DNA of 64,000 nt from Actinostola sp. cb2023 (lineage: Eukaryota; Cnidaria; Anthozoa; Actiniaria; Actinostolidae): the NCBI GenBank assembly GCA_033675265.1, contig JAUJYZ010000335.1, positions 124,001 through 188,000 of the forward strand. Reading direction: 5' to 3'. A program made the translations under genes and the position numbers. This document shows, one piece after another, positions 13,271 to 28,900 of the stretch. Position 1 is the stretch's first letter. Every line of letters begins with the position of its first letter. The notes beneath the pieces are model-generated. The model had not been told where the DNA came from. It worked only from the letters and a program-made list of their open reading frames with translations, and did no database searches.

Positions 13271-16200
13271 CAAACAATGTAACAACTAACGGAGCGTCTA
13301 AACCATTGCCAATCCAGTGCAGCGAAAACAAGGACACAGTAACAACGTTATGTAAACAATGTAACAACTAACGGAGCGTCTAAACCATTGCCAATCCAGT
13401 ACAGCGAAGACAAGGACACAGTAACAACGTTATGTAAACAATGTAACAACTAACGGAGCGTCTAAACCATTGCCAATCCAGTACAGCGAAGACAAGGACA
13501 CAGTAACAACGTTAAGTAAACAATGTAACAACTAACGGAGCGTCTAAACCATTGCCAATCCAGTACAGCGAAGTAACAACGTTATGTAAACAATGTAACA
13601 ACTAACGGAGCGTCTAAACCATTGCCAATCCAGTACAGCGAAAACAAGGACACAGTAACAACGTTATGTAAACAATGTAACAACTAACGGAGCGTCTAAA
13701 CCATTGCCAATCCAGTACAGAGAAGACAAGGACACAGTAACAACGTTATGTAAACAATGTAACAACTAACGGAGCGTCTAAACCATTGCCAATCCAGTAC
13801 AGCGAAGACAAGGACACAGTAACAACGTTATGTAAACAATGTAACAACTAACGGAGCGTCTAAACCATTGCCAATCCAGTACAGCGAAGACAAGGACACA
13901 GTAACAACGTTATGTAAACAATGTAACAACTAACGGAGCGTCTAAACCATTGCCAATCCAGTACAACGAAGACAAGGACACAGTAACAACGTTATGTAAA
14001 CAATGTAACAACTAACGGAGCGTCTAAACCATTGCCAATCCAGTACAGCGAAGACAAGGACACAGTAACAACGTTATGTAAACAATGTAACAACTAACGG
14101 AGCGTCTAAACCATTGCCAATCCAGTACAGCGAAGACAAGGACACAGTAACAACGTTATGTAAACAATGTAACAACTAACGGAGCGTCTAAACCATTGCC
14201 AATCCAGTACAGCGAAAACAAGGACACAGTAACAACGTTATGTAAACAATGTAACAACTAACGGAGCGTCTAAACCATTGCCAATCCAGTACAGCGAAGA
14301 CAAGGACACAGTAACAACGTTATGTAAACAATGTAACAACTAACGGAGCGTCTAAACCATTGCCAATCCAGTACAGCGAAGACAAGGACACAGTAACAAC
14401 GTTATGTAAACAATGTAACAACTAATGGAGCGTCTAAACCATTGCCAATCCAGTACAGCGAAGACAAGGACACAGTAACAACGTTATGTAAATAATGTAA
14501 CAACTAACGGAGCGTCTAAACCATTGCCAATCCAGTGCAGCGAAAACAAGGACACAGTAACAACGTTATGTAAATAATGTAACAACTAACGGAGCGTCTA
14601 AACCATTGCCAATCCAGTACAGCGAAGACAAGGACACAGTAACAACGTTATGTAAACAATGTAACAACTAACGGAGCGTCTAAACCATTGCCAATCCAGT
14701 ACAGCGAAGACAAGGACACAGTAACAACGTTATGTAAACAATGTAACAACTAACGGAGCGTCTAAACCATTGCCAATCCAGTACAGCGAAGACAAGGACA
14801 CAGTAACAACGTTATGTAAACAATGTAACAACTAACGGAGCGTCTAAACCATTGCCAATCCAGTACAGCGAAGACAAGGACACAGTAACAACGTTAAGTA
14901 AACAATGTAACAACTAACGGAGCGTCTAAACCATTGCCAATCCAGTACAGCGAAGTAACAACGTTATGTAAACAATGTAACAACTAACGGAGCGTCTAAA
15001 CCATTGCCAATCCAGTACAGCGAAAACAAGGACACAGTAACAACGTTATGTAAACAATGTAACAACTAACGGAGCGTCTAAACCATTGCCAATCCAGTAC
15101 AGCGAAGACAAGGACACAGTAACAACGTTATGTAAACAATGTAACAACTAACGGAGCGTCTAAACCATTGCCAATCCAGTACAGCGAAGACAAGGACACA
15201 GTAACAACGTTATGTAAACAATGTAACAACTAACGGAGCGTCTAAACCATTGCCAATCCAGTACAGCGAAGACAAGGACACAGTAACAACGTTATGTAAA
15301 CAATGTAACAACTAACGGAGCGTCTAAACCATTGCCAATCCAGTACAGCGAAGACAAGGACACAGTAACAACGTTATGTAAACAATGTAACAACTAACGG
15401 AGCGTCTAAACCATTGCCAATCCAGTACAGCGAAGACAAGGACACAGTAACAACGTTATGTAAACAATGTAACAACTAACGGAGCGTCTAAACCATTGCC
15501 AATCCAGTACAGCGAAGACAAGGACACAGTAACAACGTTATGTAAACAATGTAACAACTAACGGAGCGTCTAAACCATTGCCAATCCAGTACAGCGAAGA
15601 CAAGGACACAGTAACAACGTTATGTAAACAATGTAACAACTAACGGAGCGTCTAAACCATTGCCAATCCAGTACAGCGAAGACAAGGACACAGTAACAAC
15701 GTTATGTAAACAATGTAACAACTAACGGAGCGTCTAAACCATTGCCAATCCAGTACAGCGAAGACAAGGACACAGTAACAACGTTATGTAAACAATGTAA
15801 CAACTAACGGAGCGTCTAAACCATTGCCAATCCAGTACAGCGAAGACAAGGACACAGTAACAACGTTATGTAAACAATGTAACAACTAACGGAGCGTCTA
15901 AACCATTGCCAATCCAGTACAGCGAAGACAAGGACACAGTAACAACGTTATGTAAACAATGTAACAACTAACGGAGCGTCTAAACCATTGCCAATCCAGT
16001 ACAGCGAAGACAAGGACACAGTAACAACGTTATGTAAACAATGTAACAACTAACGGAGCGTCTAAACCATTGCCAATCCAGTACAGCGAAGACAAGGACA
16101 CAGTAACAACGTTATGTAAACAATGTAACAACTAAAACGGAGCGTCTAAACCATTGCCAATCCAGTACAGCGAAGACAAGGACACAGTAACAACGTTATG

Positions 16201-19200
16201 TAAACAATGTAACAACTAACGGAGCGTCTAAACCATTGCCAATCCAGTGCAGCGAAAACAAGGACACAGTAACAACGTTATGTAAACAATGTAACAACTA
16301 ACGGAGCGTCTAAACCATTGCCAATCCAGTACAGCGAAGACAAGGACACAGTAACAACGTTATGTAAACAATGTAACAACTAACGGAGCGTCTAAACCAT
16401 TGCCAATCCAGTACAGCGAAGACAAGGACACAGTAACAACGTTATGTAAACAATGTAACAACTAACGGAGCGTCTAAACCATTGCCAATCCAGTACAGCG
16501 AAGACAAGGACACAGTAACAACGTTATGTAAACAATGTAACAACTAACGGAGCGTCTAAACCATTGCCAATCCAGTACAGCGAAGACAAGGACACAGTAA
16601 CAACGTTATGTAAACAATGTAACAACTAACGGAGCGTCTAAACCATTGCCAATCCAGTACAGCGAAGACAAGGACACAGTAACAACGTTATGTAAACAAT
16701 GTAACAACTAACGGAGCGTCTAAACCATTGCCAATCCAGTACAGCGAAGACAAGGACACAGTAACAACGTTATGTAAACAATGTAACAACTAACGGAGCG
16801 TCTAAACCATTGCCAATCCAGTACAGCGAAGACAAGGACACAGTAACAACGTTATGTAAACAATGTAACAACTAACGGAGCGTCTAAACCATTGCCAATC
16901 CAGTACAGCGAAGACAAGGACACAGTAACAACGTTATGTAAACAATGTAACAACTAACGGAGCGTCTAAACCATTGCCAATCCAGTACAGCGAAGACAAG
17001 GACACAGTAACAACGTTATGTAAACAATGTAACAACTAACGGAGCGTCTAAACCATTGCCAATCCAGTACAGCGAAGACAAGGACACAGTAACAACGTTA
17101 TGTAAACAATGTAACAACTAACGGAGCGTCTAAACCATTGCCAATCCAGTACAGCGAAGACAAGGACACAGTAACAACGTTATGTAAACAATGTAACAAC
17201 TAACGGAGCGTCTAAACCATTGCCAATCCAGTGCAGCGAAAAACAAGGACACAGTAACAACGTTATGTAAACAATGTAACAACTAACGGAGCGTCTAAAC
17301 CATTGCCAATCCAGTACAGCGAAGACAAGGACACAGTAACAACGTTATGTAAACAATGTAACAACTAACGGAGCGTCTAAACCATTGCCAATCCAGTACA
17401 GCGAAGACAAGGACACAGTAACAACGTTATGTAAACAATGTAACAACTAACGGAGCGTCTAAACCATTGCCAATCCAGTACAGCGAAGACAAGGACACAG
17501 TAACAACGTTATGTAAACAATGTAACAACTAACGGAGCGTCTAAACCATTGCCAATCCAGTACAGCGAAGACAAGGACACAGTAACAACGTTAAGTAAAC
17601 AATGTAACAACTAACGGAGCGTCTAAAGCATTGCCAATCCAGTACAGCGAAGTAACAACGTTATGTAAACAATGTAACAACTAACGGAGCGTCTAAACCA
17701 TTGCCAATCCAGTACAGCGAAAACAAGGACACAGTAACAACGTTATGTAAACAATGTAACAACTAACGGAGCGTCTAAACCATTGCCAATCCAGTACAGC
17801 GAAGACAAGGACACAGTAACAACGTTATGTAAACAATGTAACAACTAACGGAGCGTCTAAACCATTGCCAATCCAGTACAGCGAAGACAAGGACACAGTA
17901 ACAACGTTATGTAAACAATGTAACAACTAACGGAGCGTCTAAACCATTGCCAATCCAGTACAGCGAAGACAAGGACACAGTAACAACGTTATGTAAACAA
18001 TGTAACAACTAACGGAGCGTCTAAACCATTGCCAATCCAGTACAGCGAAGACAAGGACACAGTAACAACGTTATGTAAACAATGTAACAACTAACGGAGC
18101 GTCTAAACCATTGCCAATCCAGTACAGCGAAGACAAGGACACAGTAACAACGTTATGTAAACAATGTAACAACTAACGGAGCGTCTAAACCATTGCCAAT
18201 CCAGTACAGCGAAGACAAGGACACAGTAACAACGTTATGTAAACAATGTAACAACTAACGGAGCGTCTAAACCATTGCCAATCCAGTACAGCGAAGACAA
18301 GGACACAGTAACAACGTTATGTAAACAATGTAACAACTAACGGAGCGTCTAAACCATTGCCAATCCAGTACAGCGAAGACAAGGACACAGTAACAACGTT
18401 ATGTAAACAATGTAACAACTAACGGAGCGTCTAAACCATTGCCAATCCAGTACAGCGAAGACAAGGACACAGTAACAACGTTATGTAAACAATGTAACAA
18501 CTAACGGAGCGTCTAAACCATTGCCAATCCAGTACAGCGAAGACAAGGACACAGTAACAACGTTATGTAAACAATGTAACAACTAACGGAGCGTCTAAAC
18601 CATTGCCAATCCAGTACAGCGAAGACAAGGACACAGTAAACGTTATGTAAACAATGTAACAACTAACGGAGCGTCTAAACCATTGCCAATCCAGTACAGC
18701 GAAGACAAGGACACAGTAACAACGTTATGTAAACAATGTAACAACTAACGGAGCGTCTAAACCATTGCCAATCCAGTACAGCGAAGACAAGGACACAGTA
18801 ACAACGTTATGTAAATAATGTAACAACTAACGGAGCGTCTAAACCATTGCCAATCCAGTACAGCGAAGACAAGGACACAGTAACAACGTTATGTAAACAA
18901 TGTAACAACTAACGGAGCGTCTAAACCATTGCCAATCCAGTACAGCGAAGACAAGGACACAGTAATAACGTTATGTAAACAATGTAACAACTAACGGAGC
19001 GTCTAAACCATTGCCAATCCAGTACAGCGAAGACAAGGACACAGTAACAACGTTATGTAAACAATGTAACAACTAACGGAGCGTCTAAACCATTGCCAAT
19101 CCAGTACAGCGAAGACAAGGACACAGTAACAACGTTATGTAAACAATGTAACAACTAACGGAGCGTCTAAACCATTGCCAATCCAGTACAGCGAAGACAA

Positions 19201-20540
19201 GGACACAGTAACAACGTTATGTAAACAATGTAACAACTAACGGAGCGTCTAAACCATTGCCAATCCAGTACAGCGAAGACAAGGACACAGTAACAACGTT
19301 ATGTAAACAATGTAACAACTAACGGAGCGTCTAAACCATTGCCAATCCAGTACAGCGAAGACAAGGACACAGTAACAACGTTAAGTAAACAATGTAACAA
19401 CTAACGGAGCGTCTAAACCATTGCCAATCCAGTACAGCGAAGACAAGGACACAGTAACAACGTTATGTAAACAATGTAACAACTAACGGAGCGTCTAAAC
19501 CATTGCCAATCCAGTACAGCGAAGACAAGGACACAGTAACAACGTTATGTAAACAATGTAACAACTAACGGAGCGTCTAAACCATTGCCAATCCAGTACA
19601 GCGAAGACAAGGACACAGTAACAACGTTATGTAAACAATGTAACAACTAACGGAGCGTCTAAACCATTGCCAATCCAGTACAGCGAAGACAAGGACACAG
19701 TAACAACGTTATGTAAACAATGTAACAACTAACGGAGCGTCTAAACCATTGCCAATCCAGTACAGCGAAGACAAGGACACAGTAACAACGTTATGTAAAC
19801 AATGTAACAACTAACGGAGCGTCTAAACCATTGCCAATCCAGTACAGCGAAGACAAGGACACAGTAACAACGTTATGTAAACAATGTAACAACTAACGGA
19901 GCGTCTAAACCATTGCCAATCCAGTACAGCGAAGACAAGGACACAGTAACAACGTTATGTAAACAATGTAACAACTAACGGAGCGTCTAAACCATTGCCA
20001 ATCCAGTACAGCGAAGACAAGGACACAGTAACAACGTTATGTAAACAATGTAACAACTAACGGAGCGTCTAAACCATTGCCAATCCAGTACAGCGAAGAC
20101 AAGGACACAGTAACAACGTTATGTAAACAATGTAACCAACTAACGGAGCGTCTAAACTATTGCCAATCCAGTACAGCGAAGACAAGGACACAGTAACAAC
20201 GTTATGTAAACAATGTAACAACTAACGGAGCGTCTAAACCATTGCCAATCCAGTACAGCGAAGACAAGGACACAGTAACAACGTTATGTAAACAATGTAA
20301 CAACTAACGGAGCGTCTAAACCATTGCCAATCCAGTGCAGCGAAGACAAGGACACAGTAACAACGTTATGTAAACAATGTAACAACTAACGGAGCGTCTA
20401 AACCATTGCCAATCCAGTACAGCGAAGACAAGGACACAGTAACAACGTTATGTAAACAATGTAACAACTAACGGAGCGTCTAAACCATTGCCAATCCAGT
20501 GCAGCGAAGACAAGGACACAGTAACAACGTTATGTAAATA
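13271..20540. repeat. 82-bp satellite array, about 88 copies
   Basis: Consensus unit runs AACAATGTAACAACTAACGG, AGCGTCTAAACCATTGCCAA, TCCAGTACAGCGAAGACAAG, GACACAGTAACAACGTTATG, TA. Most units are identical or differ by one base. A 70-bp variant lacking ACAAGGACACAG occurs at about 13570, 14953 and 17648, each time after a TTAAGTA variant unit and before a GAAAACAAGG variant unit. No open frame is maintained. The right edge ends in unique sequence at about 20541. Confidence 0.97.
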
Positions 20541-20698
20541 ATGCATCAATATCTAAGTAACTTATGTGTGCTTTGCCCGAAACGAACAACCAGTTCCTAG
20601 TTCCGTTGCATATATTGCTATGCTTCGCATATCCACGAGTTAAAAATTGGTGGGTCGCGGTCAGCGGTCGCAAGTTCGTGAATTTTCCCCTCGACAGT

Positions 20699-22246
<1,548 letters not shown>

Positions 22247-22412
22247 TCCAGGCCCGGGGGCAGGGGAGGGGATTGGAAGGGGCAGGGGAGGGGATTGGAA
22301 GGGGCAGGGGAGGGGATTGGGGAAGGAAAGGAGGAGGAGGAGGAGGAGGGGGATTGGGGAGAGGAGAGGGAGGGGAGGGAGAAGAGGAGGAGGGGGAGGG
22401 GAATTAGGGCCT
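22247..22412. repeat. G-rich tract, quadruplex-prone, plus-strand arm
   Basis: Three copies of a ~23-bp unit (GGGGCAGGGGAGGGGATTGG) pass into GGA-rich sequence ending GGGGAATTAGGG. It has an inverted partner at 22846-22926. Confidence 0.85.
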
Positions 22413-22845
22413 GCAATGAAACCCTGGTTTTTCTCCTTACGCCCCCTAATTAATATTCAAGATTGCAAAAGAAATAAACCAAGGGCACTAGGACAGCTAC
22501 TAGAGTTGGATATTATAGAGTTGTTTTATATTAATATCCATGTACGTTTACTTGTTTACTTATCTTGTATTCCTGTTCCTCTGAAGCAAATCTGAAGCTT
22601 TGATCCAACGGTCAAGAGGTTAAAATAAACTTCAAGTACTTATTCCAGTGTCAACGGTCGTTTCCGTCTCTGTACCAGTATGTACTAGCTAGCGCGACCG
22701 CGCGATGTCCCCGTTACGTCAGTAATATTTAAACCGCCTGTCATTCCTAACCGTTAATAAGTTGATTGAATTCGCCTGGAGTGAAGGTGAATTTCCGGAA
22801 AATTAACCATACCATTTAATTCCCAACCGAAATGGAAAGCACCCC

Positions 22846-22926
22846 TAATTCCCCTTCCCCTCTTCCTCCTCCCCTCCTCTCCCCAATCCCCCTCCTCCTT
22901 TCCTTCCCCAATCCCCTCCCCTGTCC
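22846..22926. repeat. C-rich tract, inverted partner of the G-rich arm
   Basis: Reverse complement of much of 22260-22412: CCCCTAATTCCCC at one end and CCCAATCCCCTCCCCTGTCC at the other, in the same order. Spacer between the arms is about 430 bp. Confidence 0.75.
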
Positions 22927-22940
22927 TTAGGGCCGCTACG

Positions 22941-25068
22941 CCATTCTCGTACCCAGAGCCCGCTCGTCATTTGGTTTGTCGCTGGCTCTGGGAATCCCTG
23001 AAATTTTAGCGAATTTCATTGGCTGTTGAAATCAACAATGAATGATCGTATTTGATTGGTCCATGAGATAAACAAAGATTCAAACTTGCAAAGCGAACGA
23101 AGCGAATGACAGCGACGGTTGTAGTAATTTCATACAATATTATTTTCAAAAACTATACTACCTTTTTTGAATAATAAATCAATGGAAACTGTGTAGACAT
23201 AAATTCGTGAAGGGAGATCTAACAATACATAAATTATAAATGTAACGGCTACAGACACAATCTGGACACAATCGATCGTACTCGCTTTGAGCATTCAAAG
23301 GAATATTTTTATAATTCGAGAGAAACAATAACAAAGCGGAAGACAGGAAGGCTCACATGCAAGATTATATTAGAACATGTATTTATCCGGTCCAGCCTTT
23401 ATCGCAACAGAGCCAGAGAAGAACCGGTGATGAACGTCGAAGGGCTTTTAAACGGCTACACGAAGATAAATGTACAAACTTGTGTACTTGTTACATTGTT
23501 TGAATACATTCAAACCAACGTGAACACTACGTCAACATGTATACATTTTGTCTGCGCATGCGTTAGAATTCAGATTTGAAAGTGATTTGCTGCCATTTTC
23601 TTTGCAAATTGCACTGCGGTGGGAGATTTAGTGAGCGATCTTCGTCTCTAGAATAATGTTCAAGAAAATATTTGAAAGGAAATCAATAGTCTGCCTACTT
23701 TTGTTTTGCTGTAGATGATTTTTTTTCCTATAAGGGTCGTAGATGATAAAATATCAAGGAACAAAATCCGCCAAAACAAGGAGTTATCCTAAAACCAGCT
23801 ACATTGTCCTTTGGGTTTATTCTCATCGAAGATGTTTTCAAGAATTACTTCACAGTGAACGTTAGTAATGACACATTGAAGGTCACATTCTGTGAATTTG
23901 AGTTCTCTACATTCAAGTATTCTCAAGTATTTTGCTCGGTTCCGTTGGGTATTTATCATTTTTGCACTTTTCCTAACATTCCTACCTAAAGTACAATACT
24001 TATTAACTAGCCCCCCAGCCGAAAATAGCACAAATTGACTTCTTCTAAGCTTATTCTTTGCATTCGAGAACTTATTTTAAGCTGAAAAATTGTCCCTCAA
24101 TGTGAGATCGTATTATTTTGGTACTATGGTATCAGTACACTCTATTTGTTATGATTTTGACTGATTTTCATCGCTGGTGTATACCATATTACAAACACTC
24201 TATGTGTTGAAGTTTATTGTAAAGGATAGCTTAATTCTTCATTTTTTTGGACTTCTTAGAATCAGCTGTAAACCGTTTGATATAAGTTTGATTCACATTG
24301 AGTTTTTATTCAGCATTGTGTTTGCGAATCGTTTATCTGAATTGGTGACATGTCAAACTAAATTATAAGAAAACCTCTCTTAGCAGCTCACCCCCCAGCA
24401 ATTTTCTTCCGTGATTTATTGCTTCACTCATGCTAGTTTCGTAAGGTCTTGTTTGTTGGAGTTGAAAAATTGTCCTCTTGCTTTGCGGTGGATTTGAAGT
24501 GTCCAAGTATCACTCATTCACCCGACTTCTCCGTAGGAATGTTGCCTTGTTTTGGCGGATTTTGTTCCATTATGCGGAAAAAAATATCCACAGCACCACA
24601 AAAGTAGGCGAACTATTGATTTCCTTTCAATGATTTTCTAAAACTTCATTCTAGAGACGTAGATCGCTCACAAAATCTTCCACAGCAGTGCACTTGGCAA
24701 AACAATAGCGATACTTCATGTTTACAAACATTAACATTGTGATGTAAATGTGCCAACCATTTCCACAAAGGCTTCTCACACGTTTTGTTTCGACAGCCAA
24801 TCGATCTCTGGTTGGCACATCGTTGGCACATGAAGTATCGATTATGTAAATAGGTACTTTGAAATCTGAATCCAAACGCATGCGCAGACAAAATGTACAC
24901 ATGCTCACTACGTCGCCAGTAGACTCTTCCACAGTACCCGCTCTCAGCGGTCTTTAGTATGAGCATGCGCTCTGACGACTTGGTCGTCAAAATTTGACGA
25001 CCGAGCAACAGGGTTTCCCAGAGCCAGCGACAAACCAAATGACGAGCGGGCTCTGGGTACGAGAATGG
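22941..25068. mobile_element. 2.13-kb foldback DNA element with 8-bp target-site duplication
   Basis: Termini are CCATTCTCGTACCCAGAGCC and its exact reverse complement, followed by ~50 bp of strong inverted similarity (CGCTCGTCATTTGGTTTGTC). The direct repeat CCGCTACG flanks it at 22933-22940 and 25069-25076. Inner segments are also inverted: ACATTTTGTCTGCGCATGCG near 23540 versus 24880, AAATCAATAGTCTGCCTACT near 23680 versus 24607, and AAAATCCGCCAAAACAAGG at 23763 versus 24548. Only 23800-24530 looks unpaired. The 8-bp duplication fits hAT-like insertion. No transposase frame seen. The 130-codon minus frame at 24646-25038 lies in the right arm and looks incidental. Confidence 0.82.
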
Positions 25069-25076
25069 CCGCTACG

Positions 25077-25911
25077 CAGGCTAAGATCTTCGGAAAATGC
25101 TAAATAATTTCAGAAGTGCTAAATGCATCTAATCAAATAGAAACGAGTTAATGTTGGGTTTGTGAAAAGTGAGTGTATTTTATGATTCTTTGAATCTTAT
25201 GATATATTGATATATTTGATTGCGGCTGGGAATTTTATAGTATTTCGAAGACCGTGCCGCCGGGTCAAGCATTTCGTGACACGAACAGAATCCTTCGTAT
25301 TCTTTGCGAATCAAAATCCACATGGAGCTCATCAGAAACGCTTAACACATTAAAACAAATAGAAAGCAGTTTGATTTGTGAAACGTGAGTGGATTTTGAA
25401 ACAAGTATTGAGCATTTTTTGACGGACGGCCATTTAGTATTTTGAAGACTTTGGCCAGTTTCTTTTACTAATAAAGTATTCGTACTGCATGATTCTGTGC
25501 CCAGAACAGAGACAGAGAAAATCATTAGTATTTTGAAGTCCTTAGCCGGCTGCCGGCCATTTAGACATTTTACACTGTCCCCCCGGAATGCATCCCAGTG
25601 CTCAAACGCACCAGAGTGAACGCTTATTAAAGCGTCTAGTTTTCTTTTAGATCTATTTTGCTTTAGCTACATTTGTTCTCGGCGATTTCCGCTGGAGCAA
25701 TTCAGCTCCAAGCGATCGCGACTTTTTCTGAAGCTGAAAACATTTTCAGTTAGATGAGCCCTGCCCACAACCAATGGTTACTGTCACGAAATGACACATT
25801 CTTGATCCTATTGCCTCTAGAAAGGGATAACGCAGATTATAACTTGTGTTATTACTTCTTCTACTACGTACTAATTGCAAATCGTTTGGTCAGCGATAAA
25901 GCATCGCGACG
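25077..25911. other. SLC22 upstream region with diverged short duplications
   Basis: Similar segments recur near 25110-25260, 25330-25450 and 25525-25560, sharing GTGAAA(A/C)GTGAGTG and AGTATTT(C/T)GAAGAC. Promoter and 5' UTR of the transporter presumably lie here. No clear core promoter element. Confidence 0.35.
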
Positions 25912-28900
25912 ATGCCTGAAGAGCGGAATTCACTGCTGGCTGACAAACAAAGTGATACTACACAAAGCAAGAAACGAAAGGCAGATTTCGAAGACATATG
26001 GAATGTAATTGGTGGTTTTGGTCGGTATCCCATGTGCCTGGTAGCATTCATGTGGTATGTGACTATCGTGGTACACCTACATCAATTTATACAGACTTAT
26101 TATGGAACACCACCCAACTACCGTTGCATCCCTAAACTACCGAACACCACAACTGTTTGCAGCATCAATAAGTGCGGGTGTTCAAATTGTACTTATGTCT
26201 TCGACAAAGACTTCACAAGTGCTGTCACCGAGGTAAGTTTAAACTGTTTAAACGCACTTCGTAACTTTGTAAGAGTTCATATTTTATATGTTATTCTACT
26301 AATGATAGAATAGGTTGCAATGATGGGCGATCATATCGGCTTCTCTAGTTATATTTAGACAGTTTACTCTTGTAAAGTGGTAGGGTCAAGTTTATTTTTT
26401 AAGCCGGTGTTGTTGTTGTTTTAAAGTAGGATTAAGTAAATAAATATCATCAAGTAACATCATTATCGTTTCAAGGAGACTTCTTGTAAGGTTTTCAAGA
26501 AAAATTCACCGATTTTACCACAAATCTCGCAAATCTTTGCGAACAATTGCCTGCTTGATGATTATGCACGCAATTGCAAATGACACACATTTTTGGTATT
26601 TTTATCTCCACATCTTTAGAGTACTAATGCAAATCAAAACAATCTATTGTTTAAACGCTAAGGATCATGGTCGCTAGAGGGGGACAAAACAGCAACAACA
26701 CAAAGGATTTCCCAAATAAATGTATTTTACAGACGGTCTGAAAGCGATAAAAGTCACCAAACACAGTAAATATTGTGGGAAAAGTATCGATGAATATAAT
26801 ATCTGGAAACTAGCCAATTTGAAATCAAGCGAACCTCAGCAGAGCAGATTTAGTTCAAAATTCTATTGTTCTTCACGATTCTGTCCCCCTCATAAATAAG
26901 CCGTTACGTCATAGTGGTATAGGGCAATTACATTGCATAATTTGACAGAAAAGAGCGAAATACAAAGCCTGTGATTTCGGTTTATTAAACTATTTAATTC
27001 CATTGTGTGACCAAGGATTTGATTTTTAAAATAGACCAAATCGGCTAACGCAATGTTGTACCCAATTCAGATCTTTTGGGAATGCGGTTCTTTGTCTGTT
27101 GTATTTCGATTTCAATCTTGAGAGCATTGACATGGAAATGTTTGGAACAAAAAGCTCTTATTCCCAAAGGTTTTGAATTGGGATAAAGAATGTAAACATT
27201 GCGTTAGCCGAATTGGTCTATTGGTCCTAACCAACGACCGTCTGTGCATAATCGACATCAAGTTCTTAAATTAACATACAGAGAATACTAGACTGTGAAC
27301 AGTCCCTCTTTGACCTCTTTTCCCTCCAGACTTAGCCTGATTTTCAGATGGTCAGCGGTCTTCCGCTACACTGCACAGTAAGTACTCCATTCCTATCTGA
27401 AAATCAGGCCACTCCAGACTCAGTCGAACGAGAGAAAAACCGATCCCGGGAAAAACCGATTCCGCGGACGCGCGAGGATTGAGGAAGGGATTCTAAAACT
27501 CGTTTCACTGAGTCTGGAGGGAAAAGGAGGGACTGTTCGCAGACTAAGAGAATACAGAAACAAATGACCCTTTCTACATTTCTCTGCGTGCATTTGATTG
27601 GGTTAAAGTACGATGCTTTCCCGTTCTAATCCAGTCAACAGTCGGGATTGTCCTAATCGTGCGCCGTCGGTGGCAACAAATTATGCGGGCTCTGTGGACT
27701 CCTTGTTCCCAATGGCCCCTTTCGAAAAGGACACTTAGGCCGGGAGAAAAGAGAGATATGAGGTATAGCGGGGCGGTGGGTAGCCTGTAGGGTGGTAACT
27801 AATATTTATTATCATTTGTCGTTGTTTCAGTGGAATCTTATTTGTAAACGTGCTCACCTCAGAGCGATGACCCAAGCCGTTTATAATGCGGGTCTGCTGG
27901 TGGGTTCTGTGGGCTTTGGAATCTTTTCTGATCACTATGGAAGGAGAATTACGACATTCTTGAGTCTTTTTCTCATGGTTAGTACTTGGAAATCAAAGGG
28001 GAACTCGAGCACCAGAGAAAAGGGGGAGCATAGAGGAGTGCATCCTCGGAAACCCAGGAGCTGTAGGGGGAGGGAAGAGGGAGGGGGGAGCATAGAGGAG
28101 TGCATCCTCGGAAACCCAGGAGCTGTAGGGGGAGGGAAGAGGGAGGGGGGAGCATAGAGGAGTGCATCCTCGGAAACCCAGGAGCTGTAGAGGAGGGGGG
28201 AGCATAGAGGAGTGCATCCTCGGAAACCCAGGAGCTGTAGGGGGAGGGAAGAGGGAGGGGGGAGCATAGAGGAGTGCATCCTCGGAAACCCAGGAGCTGT
28301 AGGGGGAGGGAAGAGGGAGGGGGAGCATAGAGGAGTGCATCCTCGGAAACCCAGGAGCTGTAGGGGGAGGGAAGAGAGAGGGGGAGTTGAGAAGCGTGGA
28401 ATACTCGGGGGACGAGGACTAGCTTGCGCCCCGGTTTCTCAGTGTACTTTTTCAGTAAAGGTTAATACTGTTTATCACTCTGTTCTTCTAGATTGTGTTT
28501 GGTTTAGGATCTACCTTTGCTAACAGTCTTACTCTGTTTGCTGTCATGCGGTTTGGTTCTGGTTTATGTACTGCTGCTGGATTACTGGTGAAGTTCGTGT
28601 ACTGTATGGAGATATGTCCCTTGTCGTACCGTACGGCCATGGGTGCTCTCTGTAACCTTTTCGTTGTAATTGGTGCATTGATACTGACATTGATCGCGTA
28701 TTTGATACGTGATTGGCGATACTTAATGCTGGCCATCACACTTCCTGGAATCCCACCTCTCATCTTCTGGAGGTATGAAATAATACTGAATAAATACTTA
28801 GCAACATGTCACTAGCTAGAAATGATCTTCTGGACACCGGTCGGATGTCCTACACTTAGTTTACAGCGACGCTAATGTGAAGTAAAAAAAAAGAGAAAAT

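Noticed and set aside
8673..20540. CRISPR-like arrays
   Set aside because: The 99-bp and 82-bp repeats have no unique spacers; the whole unit repeats. The surrounding genes are eukaryotic and intron-rich.
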